DNA of 64,000 nt. Source: Myxococcales bacterium (GTDB lineage: Bacteria > Myxococcota_A > Polyangia > Polyangiales > JAFGIB01). Both the position numbers and the translations under genes were made by a program. Position 1 is the first letter of the stretch. The number at the start of each line of letters is the position of its first letter. This document shows, piece by piece, positions 18,333-28,786 of this stretch. The notes beneath the pieces are model-generated. The model ran no database searches, was not told the origin of the DNA, and saw only the letters and a program-made list of their open reading frames with translations. The stretch spans positions 1-64,000 of the forward strand of contig JAOUOP010000013.1 of NCBI GenBank assembly GCA_029880325.1. The letters are read 5' to 3'.

Positions 18333-20294
18333 GTGCCAGAGTCCTTCGCCAACACCTCGCGTTTCGCCGCGCTCGACGAAGCGAGCCTGTGGCGCGGCGT
18401 GGCCGAAGGCACCGCTGGCGAAGTCGGCACTGACTTCTTCGCCACCCTGGTGCGGAGTCTATGCTCCACCATCGGCACCTACGGGGCCTGGGTCACCGAC
18501 TGGCGCAGCGAAGAGAAGCGCCTGCACTCCTACAGCATGTACCTGGGTGGCGAGTTCATCCCCGACTTTAACTACGACATCGCCGGGACTCCCTGTGAGC
18601 GCGTGGTCGAAACCAAGCACTCCATCATCCACATCGCCGACGACATCCTCTCCCTTTACCCCGACAACGCTGTCGTGCGACAGACCTGCGCCGTGAGCTT
18701 CATGGGCATGGCGCTGCTCGACGTCGATGGCTCGGTGCTGGGGCACCTGGCCGTGCTCGACCAGCGTCCGATGCCGGCCGAGCCCCGCCTGGAGTCGCTC
18801 TTTCGCGTCTTTTCCGCGCGGGCGGGCGCGGAGCTGCGCCGACTGCGAGCCGAAGAGCAACTGCGGCTGCGCGAGGCCAAGCTGGCACGCCTGATCGACG
18901 GCGCCATGGACGCCATCGTCGACCTCGACCGGGACTTTCACGTCACCCACGCGAACGCTGCGGCCGCGAGCGTCTTCGAGGTCCCCGAGACCGAGCTGCT
19001 CGGAAAGCCCTTCGCCCGCCTGCTCGCGCCCGACTCGATGAAGAAGCTTCGCGGGCTCGCACGCGCCCTCGACGCCCGCCCCCAGGGGCAGCGTTCGGCC
19101 TGGGTCGCCGGAGGCCTGTCCGGGCGCAACGCGTCGGGCACCGACTTTCCGGCCGAAGCCTCCATGTCGCGTTCCGAGGATAAATATGGCCACCCCTTCT
19201 ACACGCTGATCCTGCGCAACGTGAACGAGCGCTTGAATGCCGAGCGCACCATCGAGCTACTCGCGAGCGAGACCGAGTACCTCCGTGCCGCGCTCTCGGC
19301 CGAAAAGCCATCCATCGGCATGCTGGGGGAGAGCCCGGCATTTCTGGAAATGCGCGCGCAGATCGACGAGGTCGCCGCGACCGACGCCACCGTGCTGGTG
19401 ACCGGCGAGACCGGCACTGGCAAGGAGCTGGTGGCCGACGCCCTGCACGCCTTGAGTCCGCGCAGCAAGCGCCGCATCGTGAAGGTCAACTGTGGAGCAA
19501 TCCCCGAGAACCTGTTGGAGAGCGAGTTCTTCGGGCACGAAGCCGGCTCATACACGGGAGCGACCCGCGCCCGCGAGGGGCGCTTCACGCTCGCCGACGG
19601 CGGCACGCTCTTCCTCGACGAAGTGGGCGAGCTGCCCCTGTCGCTGCAGCCGAAGCTGCTTCGGGTCCTACAGTCGGGAGAGTTCGAACCGGTCGGCAGT
19701 TCGCGCACCCGCCGCGTGAGTGTGCGGGTGATCGCCGCAACGCATCGAAATCTACTGGACGAAGTGCGGGCCGGCCGCTTCCGCGAGGACCTCTACTATC
19801 GCCTGGCGGTCTTTCCCATCCGCGTGCCGGCGCTGCGAGAGCGGCCCGATGACATTCCGCTGTTGGCCCGCAGCTTCACCCATCGCATCGCCGAGCGCAT
19901 GGGCAAATCCCTCGAGCCGCCCTCCGATTTCTCCCTGGCCCGGCTTCAAAGCTACCCCTGGCCGGGCAATGTGCGCGAGCTGGTCAACATCGTCGAGCGC
20001 GCCGTGATCACCGCCCGCGGCACCACGATCGACCTCTCGGCCGCGCTGCCGAACCCCAGCGCCGAGCAAGCTGCCCGCGCCGAACCGCGGCCCGCCGCGC
20101 CCCCGGTCGAAAGCGCCGCCGTACTCACCCTCGAGCAGCTACGCGAGCTCGAAAAGCGCAACATCGCACGGGCCCTGGAGCGCTGCGGGGGCGCCATCGG
20201 CGGCAAGCACGGGGCCGCGGCACTGCTCGGCATGAAGCCCTCCACGCTGCGCTCGCGCCTGCTGGCGCTGGGACTAGAGCGGCGATCGGTTTGA
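18333..20294 (+). CDS. Sigma-54 enhancer-binding regulator (GAF-PAS-AAA+-Fis)
   Basis: The 653-residue activator has a GAF-like domain (about 20-175), a PAS domain (about 180-305), a sigma-54 AAA+ ATPase (about 325-560) and a C-terminal Fis-type helix-turn-helix (about 610-650). Walker A is [10 protein letters not shown] and Walker B is [13 protein letters not shown]. The sigma-54-contacting loop reads GSYTGA where GAFTGA is usual. The start is GTG 18333. The last five codons and the stop are provided by a palindromic element inserted at CTAG 20274: the HTH would normally end near LLALGL. Targets are unknown; neighbouring operons are candidates. Ligand sensing through GAF and PAS is inferred from the domain types. 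Confidence 0.93.
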   Translation: MPESFANTSRFAALDEASLWRGVAEGTAGEVGTDFFATLVRSLCSTIGTYGAWVTDWRSEEKRLHSYSMYLGGEFIPDFNYDIAGTPCERVVETKHSIIHIADDILSLYPDNAVVRQTCAVSFMGMALLDVDGSVLGHLAVLDQRPMPAEPRLESLFRVFSARAGAELRRLRAEEQLRLREAKLARLIDGAMDAIVDLDRDFHVTHANAAAASVFEVPETELLGKPFARLLAPDSMKKLRGLARALDARPQGQRSAWVAGGLSGRNASGTDFPAEASMSRSEDKYGHPFYTLILRNVNERLNAERTIELLASETEYLRAALSAEKPSIGMLGESPAFLEMRAQIDEVAATDATVLVTGETGTGKELVADALHALSPRSKRRIVKVNCGAIPENLLESEFFGHEAGSYTGATRAREGRFTLADGGTLFLDEVGELPLSLQPKLLRVLQSGEFEPVGSSRTRRVSVRVIAATHRNLLDEVRAGRFREDLYYRLAVFPIRVPALRERPDDIPLLARSFTHRIAERMGKSLEPPSDFSLARLQSYPWPGNVRELVNIVERAVITARGTTIDLSAALPNPSAEQAARAEPRPAAPPVESAAVLTLEQLRELEKRNIARALERCGGAIGGKHGAAALLGMKPSTLRSRLLALGLERRSV

Positions 20295-20443
20295 AACCAC
20301 CATCACTTCACAGGTTTAGCGGGCCCAGCGTGCCGCTACGGCACCTTGAAGTAGCTCGAGCTACGACTGCGGCACCGTAGCGGCACGCTGAACCCGCTCT
20401 CCCTCGCGAATTTACGGCGATTTCAAGCCGGTCGCCGCTCTGG
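20274..20443. repeat. Palindromic 170-bp element, family 1, at the 3' end of the sigma-54 regulator
   Basis: The termini agcggcgatcggtttgaaa and tttcaagccggtcgccgct form a 19-bp inverted repeat with two mismatches. The arms pair imperfectly across the element, including gcgtgccgctacgg with its complement near the centre. CTAG bounds the left and CTGG the right, the latter shared with the next element. The left terminus encodes the final E-R-R-S-V codons and the TGA of the upstream gene. Confidence 0.85.
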
Positions 20444-20610
20444 GTGGCTGGTGTCAAACGATCGCACGCGCCTCCCGGGCGGCGTAACCCCGAGTGCGCC
20501 ATCCGAGTCCGCTGCGAAAATGACGCTGTATTTCCTCGGTCCTCGGCTGCCCCACACGGGGTCACGGCGCTCCGGGATCCACGCCCGCTAGTTTGACACC
20601 AGCCACCTAG
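20440..20610. repeat. Palindromic 171-bp element, family 2
   Basis: Perfect 16-bp terminal inverted repeats gtggctggtgtcaaac / gtttgacaccagccac. Compared with the copy at 6926 (gagact.../...agtctc), both ends have changed together, so pairing is preserved. Bounded by CTGG (left, shared) and CTAG (right). Arms are complementary over about 80 bases each. Confidence 0.85.
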
Positions 20611-20619
20611 GATCCGCGA

Positions 20620-20673
20620 CGCGAGATCTCGCGCCGACTTGACGCGAGATCTCGCGGTGCGCGAAATCTCGCG
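20620..20673. promoter_or_regulatory. Three palindromic operator-like sites upstream of the OsmC-like gene
   Basis: The 14-bp perfect palindrome CGCGAGATCTCGCG occurs at 20620-20633 and 20643-20656, with a one-mismatch copy CGCGAAATCTCGCG at 20660-20673. Start-to-start spacing is 23 and then 17 bp. The sites end 133 bp before the OsmC-like ATG. Repeated perfect dyads of this size are typical operators for dimeric regulators such as TetR- or MarR-type proteins; the regulator is not evident nearby. Confidence 0.65.
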
Positions 20674-20806
20674 CCTGCCCGGAGCCCCCGGCTACCGTGG
20701 CAACCACCTGAATTCATTGCGCTTTCATGAAGCCGCTTGAGTTGGCCCGGTTACTGCTCTGTCCCCGAGGCAAGCACGGGCCGCGAGCCCGCATAAGGAG
20801 AGCACC

Positions 20807-21370
20807 ATGAGCAAAACCGCCAACAACACCCTCAACGGCCTCGACACCGAAGCCATGGCCGCCACCGTCCGCGCCATCCAGGACGAGGCCATCATCGCCA
20901 AGTTCCAGTTCCGCGCCGAAAACCACTGGCTCGGCGGCGGCCACAACCGCACCACGATCCGCGACTTCGACGGCGCCTGCCAACGTCACGAGCACGCCGA
21001 GCCCCACGTCCTCGAGAGCGACGAGCCCCAGGTGCTACTGGGCAACGACGCGGCCGTCAATCCGGCCGCCCACGCCCTGCACGCGCTGGCAGCCTGCCTG
21101 TGCTCGAGCCTGGTCATCCATGCCACCGCACGCGGCATCCAGGTCCGCTCGGTCGAGTCCACCCTCGAAGGCGACGTCGACCTGCACGGCCTACTCGGCC
21201 TGAACCCCGAGATTCGCAACGGCTTCCAGAACGTCCGCGTCGGCCTTCGCGTCGACGCAGACGCCCCCTCCGAGGTCATCGACGAGCTCATCGAAGTCGC
21301 CCAAGCCCGCTCCCCACTGGCCGACGCCCTCGCGAACCCAACCCCGCTGAGCGTGCGCCGACTTCAGTGA
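20807..21370 (+). CDS. OsmC/Ohr-family protein
   Basis: The 187-residue protein has the OsmC-like fold signature, with a conserved Cys in the central helix (NPAAHALHALAACLCSS) and the C-terminal segment ARSPLADALANPTPLSV. In Ohr/OsmC peroxidases a second Cys sits in the latter segment (typically CPV); here it is Ser, so a classic two-Cys peroxidase cycle is unlikely. It may belong to the YhfA/OsmC-like branch of uncertain substrate. AAGGAG lies just before ATG 20807. It is 61 bp upstream of a methyltransferase and downstream of three palindromic operator-like sites, suggesting a regulated two-gene operon. A stress or electrophile role is an inference. Confidence 0.85.
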   Translation: MSKTANNTLNGLDTEAMAATVRAIQDEAIIAKFQFRAENHWLGGGHNRTTIRDFDGACQRHEHAEPHVLESDEPQVLLGNDAAVNPAAHALHALAACLCSSLVIHATARGIQVRSVESTLEGDVDLHGLLGLNPEIRNGFQNVRVGLRVDADAPSEVIDELIEVAQARSPLADALANPTPLSVRRLQ

Positions 21371-21431
21371 TCGCGGGCCGCACACCAAAAAACCAAAAAT
21401 CATCATAACCAAGAAAACACGAGAAAATCCC

Positions 21432-22313
21432 ATGCAAATCACGCAGCAAACCACCGAAAAGAGCCAGCCTTCCACCGGAGCCACCGACATCCTGCACGCG
21501 CAGCAAAAGTCCTGGAACCGCTTCGCCCACGGCTGGCACAAGTGGGATGACTTCACCATGGACTTCCTGCGCCAACAGGGAGCTGCCATCGTCGAAGCCC
21601 TCGACGTCGAACACGACGCCAAGGTGCTCGACGTGGCTTCCGGCACCGGCGAGCCCGCCCTCACCCTGGCCTCGCGGGCCCCGAACGGTCGCGTCACCGC
21701 ACTCGACGCATCCAGCGGCATGCTCGAGGTGGCCCGGGGCAAGGCCACGGCGCGCGGGCTGACCAACTTCGTCGCCCGCGAAGGCGATGCCTGCGCCCTG
21801 CCCTTCGCCGATGCCTCCTTCGACGCCATCTCCTGCCGCCTGGGCTTCATGTTCTTCCCGGACGTGGACGCCGCGGCGCGCGAGATGCATCGCGTCCTCA
21901 AGCCCGGCGGCCTGCTGGCCACCACGGTCTGGGCCGGCCCCCAACACAACCCGTGGATCACCACGCTCGTGGGCGCCATCAAGCGCCACCTGGACTTCCC
22001 CTCACCTCCTGCCGGCGCTCCCGGCATGTTCCGCTGCGCCGACCCCGACGCCTTCGCGGCGCGTCTGCGCACGGCCGGCTTCCAGGTGGAGCGGTCGCAG
22101 CTGATCGGCGACACCATGCGCTGCCACTCGGTGGCGCAGTACTGGGGCTTCATGAACGAGGTCGTCGCACCGGTGGTCGCCACCCTGCAGGGCGCCGACC
22201 CCTCGATCGTCGCCGCCATCGAAGCCGAAGTGCGCACCACGCTCACCCCGGACGGCGCGTCCACCCCACCGCCGCTCGCAGCCGGTGCCCACTGCTTCGT
22301 CGTCCGCAAGTGA
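21432..22313 (+). CDS. Class I SAM-dependent methyltransferase (UbiE/COQ5-like)
   Basis: The 293-residue enzyme has the Rossmann-type SAM-binding motif VLDVASGTGEPALTLA (motif I), an acidic residue ending strand 2 (VTALDASSGML), and motif LKPGGLLATTVW, all in the usual order and spacing for UbiE-like methyltransferases. The substrate cannot be read from the sequence. It is probably co-transcribed with the OsmC-like gene and under the same palindromic sites. There is no membrane segment, so it should be cytoplasmic. Confidence 0.88.
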   Translation: MQITQQTTEKSQPSTGATDILHAQQKSWNRFAHGWHKWDDFTMDFLRQQGAAIVEALDVEHDAKVLDVASGTGEPALTLASRAPNGRVTALDASSGMLEVARGKATARGLTNFVAREGDACALPFADASFDAISCRLGFMFFPDVDAAAREMHRVLKPGGLLATTVWAGPQHNPWITTLVGAIKRHLDFPSPPAGAPGMFRCADPDAFAARLRTAGFQVERSQLIGDTMRCHSVAQYWGFMNEVVAPVVATLQGADPSIVAAIEAEVRTTLTPDGASTPPPLAAGAHCFVVRK

Positions 22314-22478
22314 GCCGCCGCATCCTGCGCCTGATGCACCGCAGACCGCCTGGCCCGCGTTCATCCTCCAGGCGATGAACGCGGGCCGGTCCAGCTCCAG
22401 GCTCAGGCCAGGCTTGCCTCTGCGGGCAGCTCTTGCCATCCGTTGCCCGCCCCAACGACCCGTGCAATTCTGCTCGCC

Positions 22479-23360
22479 ATGCCGCAGCGCGCCAGGCCCT
22501 GGACGACACGCGCGATCCTCGCACTCCTGCTCGTGGCCTGGGGCTGGGGCTGCGCCAAGTCTCATCCTCCATCACCGCCTGAAGTCGTTCTCGACCTTCC
22601 CTTCGATTTCACCCAGGGCTGTACAAGCCACGATGAAGCGGGATGTGAACGCTGTTGCGTTGCCACCGTGAACCACCTGGGCGAAAGCGATTGCAGCGAA
22701 GTCTCCTCCGGTCGCACCGCCAGCCTGGGCTCGACGTGCCCCGTCGACTGTCGGCCGTGCGCCGTCTGCACGGCGAGCCAGAGCGCCTCCGCACTACAAC
22801 ACGCCGAACAGGCACGACAGGATTGTGATTGCGAGCAGGTCGACAGCGGCGGCGACGCGTGCTTCGCTCCCGACAGCTGCGCCTGCCACTGCCGTACGAT
22901 GGCCGCCGATCTCCGCAGCTGTCCGCAACACATCGAAGATGTATGCCTGGCCGGCAATCGCTGTGGTGCGCTGCTGCTACTTGCGCCGGGTCCCTACGCG
23001 ATGGGCAGCACGGTCACCCCCATATGGATCAATCCGAGCGATAGGCCCATTTACCTACCGGGCTGTGCCTCCCTGGTCCTGGTCGGGCCCGAGGGCGAAG
23101 CGGTCGATCGGAGCGAGGCGCCGTCCTGCAGCGGCGATGGGCCGACCCGCAAGGTGATGCCCTTCGAGACGCTGGCAGTCGACGGCCTGTCTCTGGGTGC
23201 CGCCGACGCCGGCATGTATTGGCTTCGCGGAAACTACTTCCGCGACTGCGATGACTCCCAGCCCGCAAACGAAGCCGACTGTGCGGCAGGTCCGTTCCAC
23301 ACGCAGAGCCCGGTGCTCTACGTCAGTCGCGCGCCTGCCGAAGGCGCGCCCTCGCCATGA
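22479..23360 (+). CDS. Cys-rich exported protein, unknown
   Basis: The 293-residue protein starts at ATG 22479 with a basic N-terminus and a hydrophobic segment ending VAWGWGCAK. The Cys could be lipidated, although the residues before it are not the standard lipobox. Residues 45-170 hold about two dozen cysteines with adjacent pairs (CERCC, DCDCE, CACHC); residues 170-293 are a beta-rich domain containing PIWINPSDRPIYLPGC. I recognise no family. Disulfide-rich extracellular proteins are common in this window, so it probably belongs to the same surface repertoire. It is convergent with the FHA regulator. Confidence 0.65.
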   Translation: MPQRARPWTTRAILALLLVAWGWGCAKSHPPSPPEVVLDLPFDFTQGCTSHDEAGCERCCVATVNHLGESDCSEVSSGRTASLGSTCPVDCRPCAVCTASQSASALQHAEQARQDCDCEQVDSGGDACFAPDSCACHCRTMAADLRSCPQHIEDVCLAGNRCGALLLLAPGPYAMGSTVTPIWINPSDRPIYLPGCASLVLVGPEGEAVDRSEAPSCSGDGPTRKVMPFETLAVDGLSLGAADAGMYWLRGNYFRDCDDSQPANEADCAAGPFHTQSPVLYVSRAPAEGAPSP

Positions 23361-23371
23361 CCGAGCCGGCG

Positions 23372-24940
<1,569 letters not shown>

Positions 24941-25035
24941 GTTCCTGATATCGGCCGGCGCCCCGCTCGGTTGCGCAAAAAGGCCCGCCGATCCGATTTT
25001 TTTTGCGGCGGCATCCGGGCTATCTTCGCGCCGCC

Positions 25036-26148
25036 GTGAGCCCCGACCCCCAACACACACCCCTCCACGAGGCGCACCAGGCCCTGGGCGCACGCTTCGT
25101 TCCGTTCGCGGGCTATGAAATGCCCGTGCAATACCCGGCGGGCATCACCCGCGAGCACCAGGCGGTACGGCAAGCTGCGGGCCTCTTCGACGTCTCCCAC
25201 ATGGGCGAACTCTTCTTCGAGGGCGAAGGCGCCGCCCGCAGCCTCGACGCCTGGGTCACCGGCGATATCAAAGGCCTCGAGCCCGGCCAGGCCCGCTACA
25301 CCCTGGCGTGCAACCAAGGCGGCACCATCCTCGACGATCTCATCGTCTACCGCCTCTCCCAAGAGCGCGTGATGGTGGTCTGTAACGCCAGCAACCGCGC
25401 AAAGATGCGCGCACACTTCGCGCCCGCCGACGGCCCGGGCTGCCGCTTCGAAGACCGCTCCGACGCCTACGCCTTGATCGCCCTGCAGGGCCCGCGGGCC
25501 GAAGCGGTTTTGCGGGCCGCGGGCGCTCCCGAGACCGCCACCACCCTGCCCCGCTTCGGCCTGACCGAGTTTACGCTGCTCGGCTCGCCGACCATCGCCG
25601 CCCGCACCGGCTATACGGGCGAAGACGGCTTCGAACTCTTCTGCCCACCGGAGGCGGCGCCCGCCCTGTGGCGCAAGCTACTGCAAGCCGGTGAAGCCGA
25701 GGGCATCGCGCCCGTGGGCCTCGGCGCCCGCGACACGCTGCGCCTGGAGGCGCGGCTGATGCTCTACGGCAACGACATCGACGAAACCACCAACCCCTAC
25801 GAAGCCGGCCTCGGCTGGTGCGTCAAGCTCGACAAGGGCGACTTCCTCGGACGCGACGCCCTGGTCGCCATCAAAAAAGCCCGCCCCGAGCGCAAGCTGG
25901 TGGGCTTTGAGATGCGCGGCCGCGGCATCGCCCGCAGGGGCTACGCCATCGTCGATCCGGTAGCCCCGGACTCCGCCATCGGCAGCGTCACCAGCGGCGC
26001 CCCCGCCCTGTCGCTGGGCAAGAACATCGGCCTGGGCTATGTCCCGCGCGCCCTTTCCAAGCGCGGCACCCCCCTGGGCATTGAAATTCGCGGCAAAGTG
26101 ATCGATGCGATGGTCGTGCCGACGCCCTTCTACAAGCGTGAGAGCTGA
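25036..26148 (+). CDS. gcvT: Glycine cleavage system T protein (aminomethyltransferase)
   Basis: GcvT releases ammonia from the aminomethyl group carried on lipoyl-GcvH and passes the carbon to tetrahydrofolate. The 370-residue product has the N-terminal TPLHEAHQALGARFVPFAGY and EMPVQY segments, VSHMGE, the folate-site Asp region NQGGTILDDLIVYR, and GYTGEDGFE. All are standard. The start is GTG 25036; the next ATG lies inside the conserved domain. gcvH follows after two bases, so they form an operon. gcvP is not in the window. No glycine riboswitch was recognised in the short 95-bp divergent region. Confidence 0.96.
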   Translation: MSPDPQHTPLHEAHQALGARFVPFAGYEMPVQYPAGITREHQAVRQAAGLFDVSHMGELFFEGEGAARSLDAWVTGDIKGLEPGQARYTLACNQGGTILDDLIVYRLSQERVMVVCNASNRAKMRAHFAPADGPGCRFEDRSDAYALIALQGPRAEAVLRAAGAPETATTLPRFGLTEFTLLGSPTIAARTGYTGEDGFELFCPPEAAPALWRKLLQAGEAEGIAPVGLGARDTLRLEARLMLYGNDIDETTNPYEAGLGWCVKLDKGDFLGRDALVAIKKARPERKLVGFEMRGRGIARRGYAIVDPVAPDSAIGSVTSGAPALSLGKNIGLGYVPRALSKRGTPLGIEIRGKVIDAMVVPTPFYKRES

Positions 26149-26150
26149 CG

Positions 26151-26537
26151 ATGCCGAACTTCCCAGACGATCTAAAATACACCGAGGACCACGAGTGGGC
26201 GAAGGCCGATGGCGAATTGGTGCGCATCGGCATCACCGCCTACGCGGTCGAGCAGCTCGGCGACGTGACACTGGTAGACCTGCCGGAGCCGGGTACCACG
26301 CTGGAAAACCACGGACACTTCGGCGACATCGAGTCGGTCAAAGCCGTCAGCGAACTGTTCGCGCCCATCGCCGGTGAAGTGGTGGAGGTAAACGGCGCCC
26401 TCGAAGAGAGCCCCGAGCTGGTCAACGACGATCCCTATGGCGAGGGTTGGATGCTAACCATCCGCCCCAGCGACCCGAGCCAGCTCGAAGCGCTGATGAC
26501 AGCCCAGGCCTACCGCGAGCTGGTCGAAAGCCAATAG
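26151..26537 (+). CDS. gcvH: Glycine cleavage system H protein
   Basis: GcvH is the lipoyl-carrying shuttle of the glycine cleavage complex. The 128-residue protein has the N-terminal YTEDHEWAK and the lipoylation Lys in FGDIESVKAVSELFAP (about residue 64). The C-terminal NDDPYGEGWMLTIRPSDPS is also typical. Length is normal. It starts two bases after the gcvT stop, so translation is probably coupled. Confidence 0.97.
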   Translation: MPNFPDDLKYTEDHEWAKADGELVRIGITAYAVEQLGDVTLVDLPEPGTTLENHGHFGDIESVKAVSELFAPIAGEVVEVNGALEESPELVNDDPYGEGWMLTIRPSDPSQLEALMTAQAYRELVESQ

Positions 26538-26588
26538 GCCGCCCATGAGCATGGCGAGCCCCCGCCGGCACGCTGCGGGCGGCGGCGC

Positions 26589-27503
26589 ATGAATCCCAGG
26601 CGCGCACTGCCGGCGCTGCAGGCGCTTTTGACGGTGGCGGTCTTCGCCTACCTGCTGACCCTCGTCGACACGGGCGCCCTCGCTGCGACCTTCGCCCGCG
26701 CCCCGCTTTGGGGCATCCCGCTGGCGTCGGTGATCCTGCTGTGCGTGATGGCCATCGGCGCCCTGCGCTGGTCGCTTCTGATCGGCGCCTACGGCGGCCA
26801 GCACGTGCCCTTCGCGCGGCTGCTGCGACTGCAGCTGGTGGGCCTCTTCTACAACATGTTGCCCGGCGCGGTCGGCGGCGACGTGGTGCGCGGCCTGGTC
26901 TCGCGCGATGCCTTCGGCCCCGGCGGCGCCCTCAGCGGCGTGGCCGTGGTCTTCGTCGAGCGCGTGGTGGGCCTGCTCGGGCTTTTGGCGTTGGTCTCCA
27001 CCATGCTGCTCATCCACCGCCTGCCGGCCCTCGACAGCATGCTCGATCGCCGGGTGCTGTGGCTGGGGCTGCTGACCGTAGCCGCCGCCATCGCCGCCCT
27101 GGCCCTGGCCCGGCGCCTGGCGGCCTATTTGCCAGGACGCCTCGGCGAGCTGCTTTCGGCACTGCCCGCCCTCAGTCACCCGGGTCGCTTCGCCCTGGCG
27201 GCGCTGGTCTCGATCAGCAATCAGGCGCTGGTGGCCGTACTCGCACACTGCCTGATGGCCCCGCTGGCCCCCGAGGTGACGCTGCTGGACTCGATGGTGT
27301 TGGCGCCGGTCGCCTTCGCCGCCGTGTTCTTCCCGCTCACCGTGGCCGGCGCCGGCACCCGCGACGCGGCCATGGTGCTGCTCTACGGCAGCCTGGGCGT
27401 GTCGCGCGCGGTGGCCTTGAGCGCTTCGCTGCAAGTGCTGCTGACCTACCTGGTAGTTGCAGCCATCGGCGGACTGCTGGCTCTGCTGCGCCCTCTGCGC
27501 TGA
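26589..27503 (+). CDS. Flippase-like membrane protein (LPG_synthase_TM / UPF0104, YbhN-like)
   Basis: The 304-residue protein has seven to eight membrane helices and the family motifs RLLRLQLVGLFYNMLPGAVGGDVVR (read in two parts: QLVGLFYNMLPGAVGGD then VVRG) and FFPLTVAGAGTRDAAMV. It matches the membrane half of lysylphosphatidylglycerol synthase without the catalytic C-terminal domain, so it is a lipid-flippase-like protein of uncertain substrate. It begins 51 bp after gcvH on the same strand and may share its transcript, but the functions look unrelated. Confidence 0.85.
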   Translation: MNPRRALPALQALLTVAVFAYLLTLVDTGALAATFARAPLWGIPLASVILLCVMAIGALRWSLLIGAYGGQHVPFARLLRLQLVGLFYNMLPGAVGGDVVRGLVSRDAFGPGGALSGVAVVFVERVVGLLGLLALVSTMLLIHRLPALDSMLDRRVLWLGLLTVAAAIAALALARRLAAYLPGRLGELLSALPALSHPGRFALAALVSISNQALVAVLAHCLMAPLAPEVTLLDSMVLAPVAFAAVFFPLTVAGAGTRDAAMVLLYGSLGVSRAVALSASLQVLLTYLVVAAIGGLLALLRPLR

Positions 27504-27618
27504 GCCTGCCATGGCCCGTGCGCCGCGACGGCCGGGTTGCAGCCACTGACACGACGGGATACAAGCTCGCTCGCTCGGGCACACTCGCGCCCACCGCCGA
27601 AGGCTCGCTGGCACATCC

Positions 27619-28773
27619 ATGACGACGGCCCAACTCGTCGAGATCATAGAGAAGATCTTCCTAACCCAGATGGGCCTCGCTCACGTCGGTTGGGGTCATA
27701 TGCTGATGTGGGCGTTCGGCCTCTTCTTCATCTGGCTGGCGGTGGCCAAGAACGTGGAGCCGCTGCTGCTGGTGCCCATCGGCTTCGGCATCTTCCTGGT
27801 GAACTTCCCGCTGACGCCGCTGATGGGCCACACCGAAGGGGGACACCCGGAGTTCTTGGCCGTCTTTTATGAGTACGGCCTGAAGTGGGAGCTATTGCCG
27901 CCGGTCATCTTCCTGGGCCTGGGCACGCTCACCGACTTCGGGCCTTTGATAGCCAATCCAAAAGTGCTGGCTATCGGTGCTGGCGCCCAGCTGGGCGTGT
28001 TCATCACCTTCGTGGGCACGCTGCTCTTTGGCTTCACGCTGCAGGAAGCGGCCGCCACGGGCATCATCGGCGGCGCCGACGGCCCCACCACGGTCTATTT
28101 GACCAACGCCCTGGCGCCCCACCTGCTCGGCCCCAACGCCATCGCAGCCTATTCCTACATGGCGCTGGTGCCCATCCTGCAGCCACCGATCATGAGGCTG
28201 CTGACCACGCCCGAGGAGCGTACCATCAGAATGGATCAGCTGCGGCCCGTGTCGCAGAAGGAAAAGATTCTCTTCCCGCTGATCTCCTGCGCCGTCGTCT
28301 GCCTGCTGATCCCGGCGGTGGCCCCACTGATGAGCATGTTGATGCTCGGCAACTTCATGCGCGAATGCGGTGTGGTGCGCCGGCTGGTGGATACCGCTGG
28401 CGGCGCCCTGATGAACATCGTCACCATCTTCCTGGGCCTGGCCGTGGGCGCCACCATGGACGCTGAGTCCTTCTTCGGAGACGGCAAGCCGGCGGTGGTT
28501 TTGGCTCTCGGCGTGGTCGACTTCGTCTTTTGCACCGCCGGTGGCATTTGGACCGCCCAGCTGCTCAACCGCATCACGCCCAAGTCCAAGCTCAACCCCC
28601 TGATCGGCTCGGCCGGCGTCAGCGCCGTTCCCATGGCCGCCCGCGTCAGCCACGTCGAGGGGCTCAAGTACGACCCCCACAACCACATGATGTTCCACGC
28701 GATGGGCCCAAACCTCGCTGGCGTCATCGGCACCGCCGCCGCCGCCGGCATGTTCATCGCGATGTTCCGCTGA
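27619..28773 (+). CDS. oadB: Na+-translocating decarboxylase beta subunit
   Basis: The 384-residue polytopic protein is the membrane subunit that couples decarboxylation of a carboxybiotin to Na+ export. Hallmarks include GIIGGADGPTTVYLTN with the Asp/Gly Na+-binding loop, LPPVIFLGLGTLTDFGPL, and the C-terminal SAGVSAVPMAARVSH, PHNHMMFHAMGPNLAG segment. Length fits OadB/MmdB/GcdB. With the small subunit, biotin carrier and carboxyltransferase next door, it completes a methylmalonyl-CoA-type (or glutaconyl-CoA-type) decarboxylase; the substrate is set by the carboxyltransferase subunit. Confidence 0.95.
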   Translation: MTTAQLVEIIEKIFLTQMGLAHVGWGHMLMWAFGLFFIWLAVAKNVEPLLLVPIGFGIFLVNFPLTPLMGHTEGGHPEFLAVFYEYGLKWELLPPVIFLGLGTLTDFGPLIANPKVLAIGAGAQLGVFITFVGTLLFGFTLQEAAATGIIGGADGPTTVYLTNALAPHLLGPNAIAAYSYMALVPILQPPIMRLLTTPEERTIRMDQLRPVSQKEKILFPLISCAVVCLLIPAVAPLMSMLMLGNFMRECGVVRRLVDTAGGALMNIVTIFLGLAVGATMDAESFFGDGKPAVVLALGVVDFVFCTAGGIWTAQLLNRITPKSKLNPLIGSAGVSAVPMAARVSHVEGLKYDPHNHMMFHAMGPNLAGVIGTAAAAGMFIAMFR

Positions 28774-28786
28774 AGCAGCCTGTGTC

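Noticed and set aside
24941..25035. Possible glycine riboswitch before gcvT
   Set aside because: The 95-bp divergent gap is too short for the usual tandem aptamer and no aptamer core could be matched by eye.
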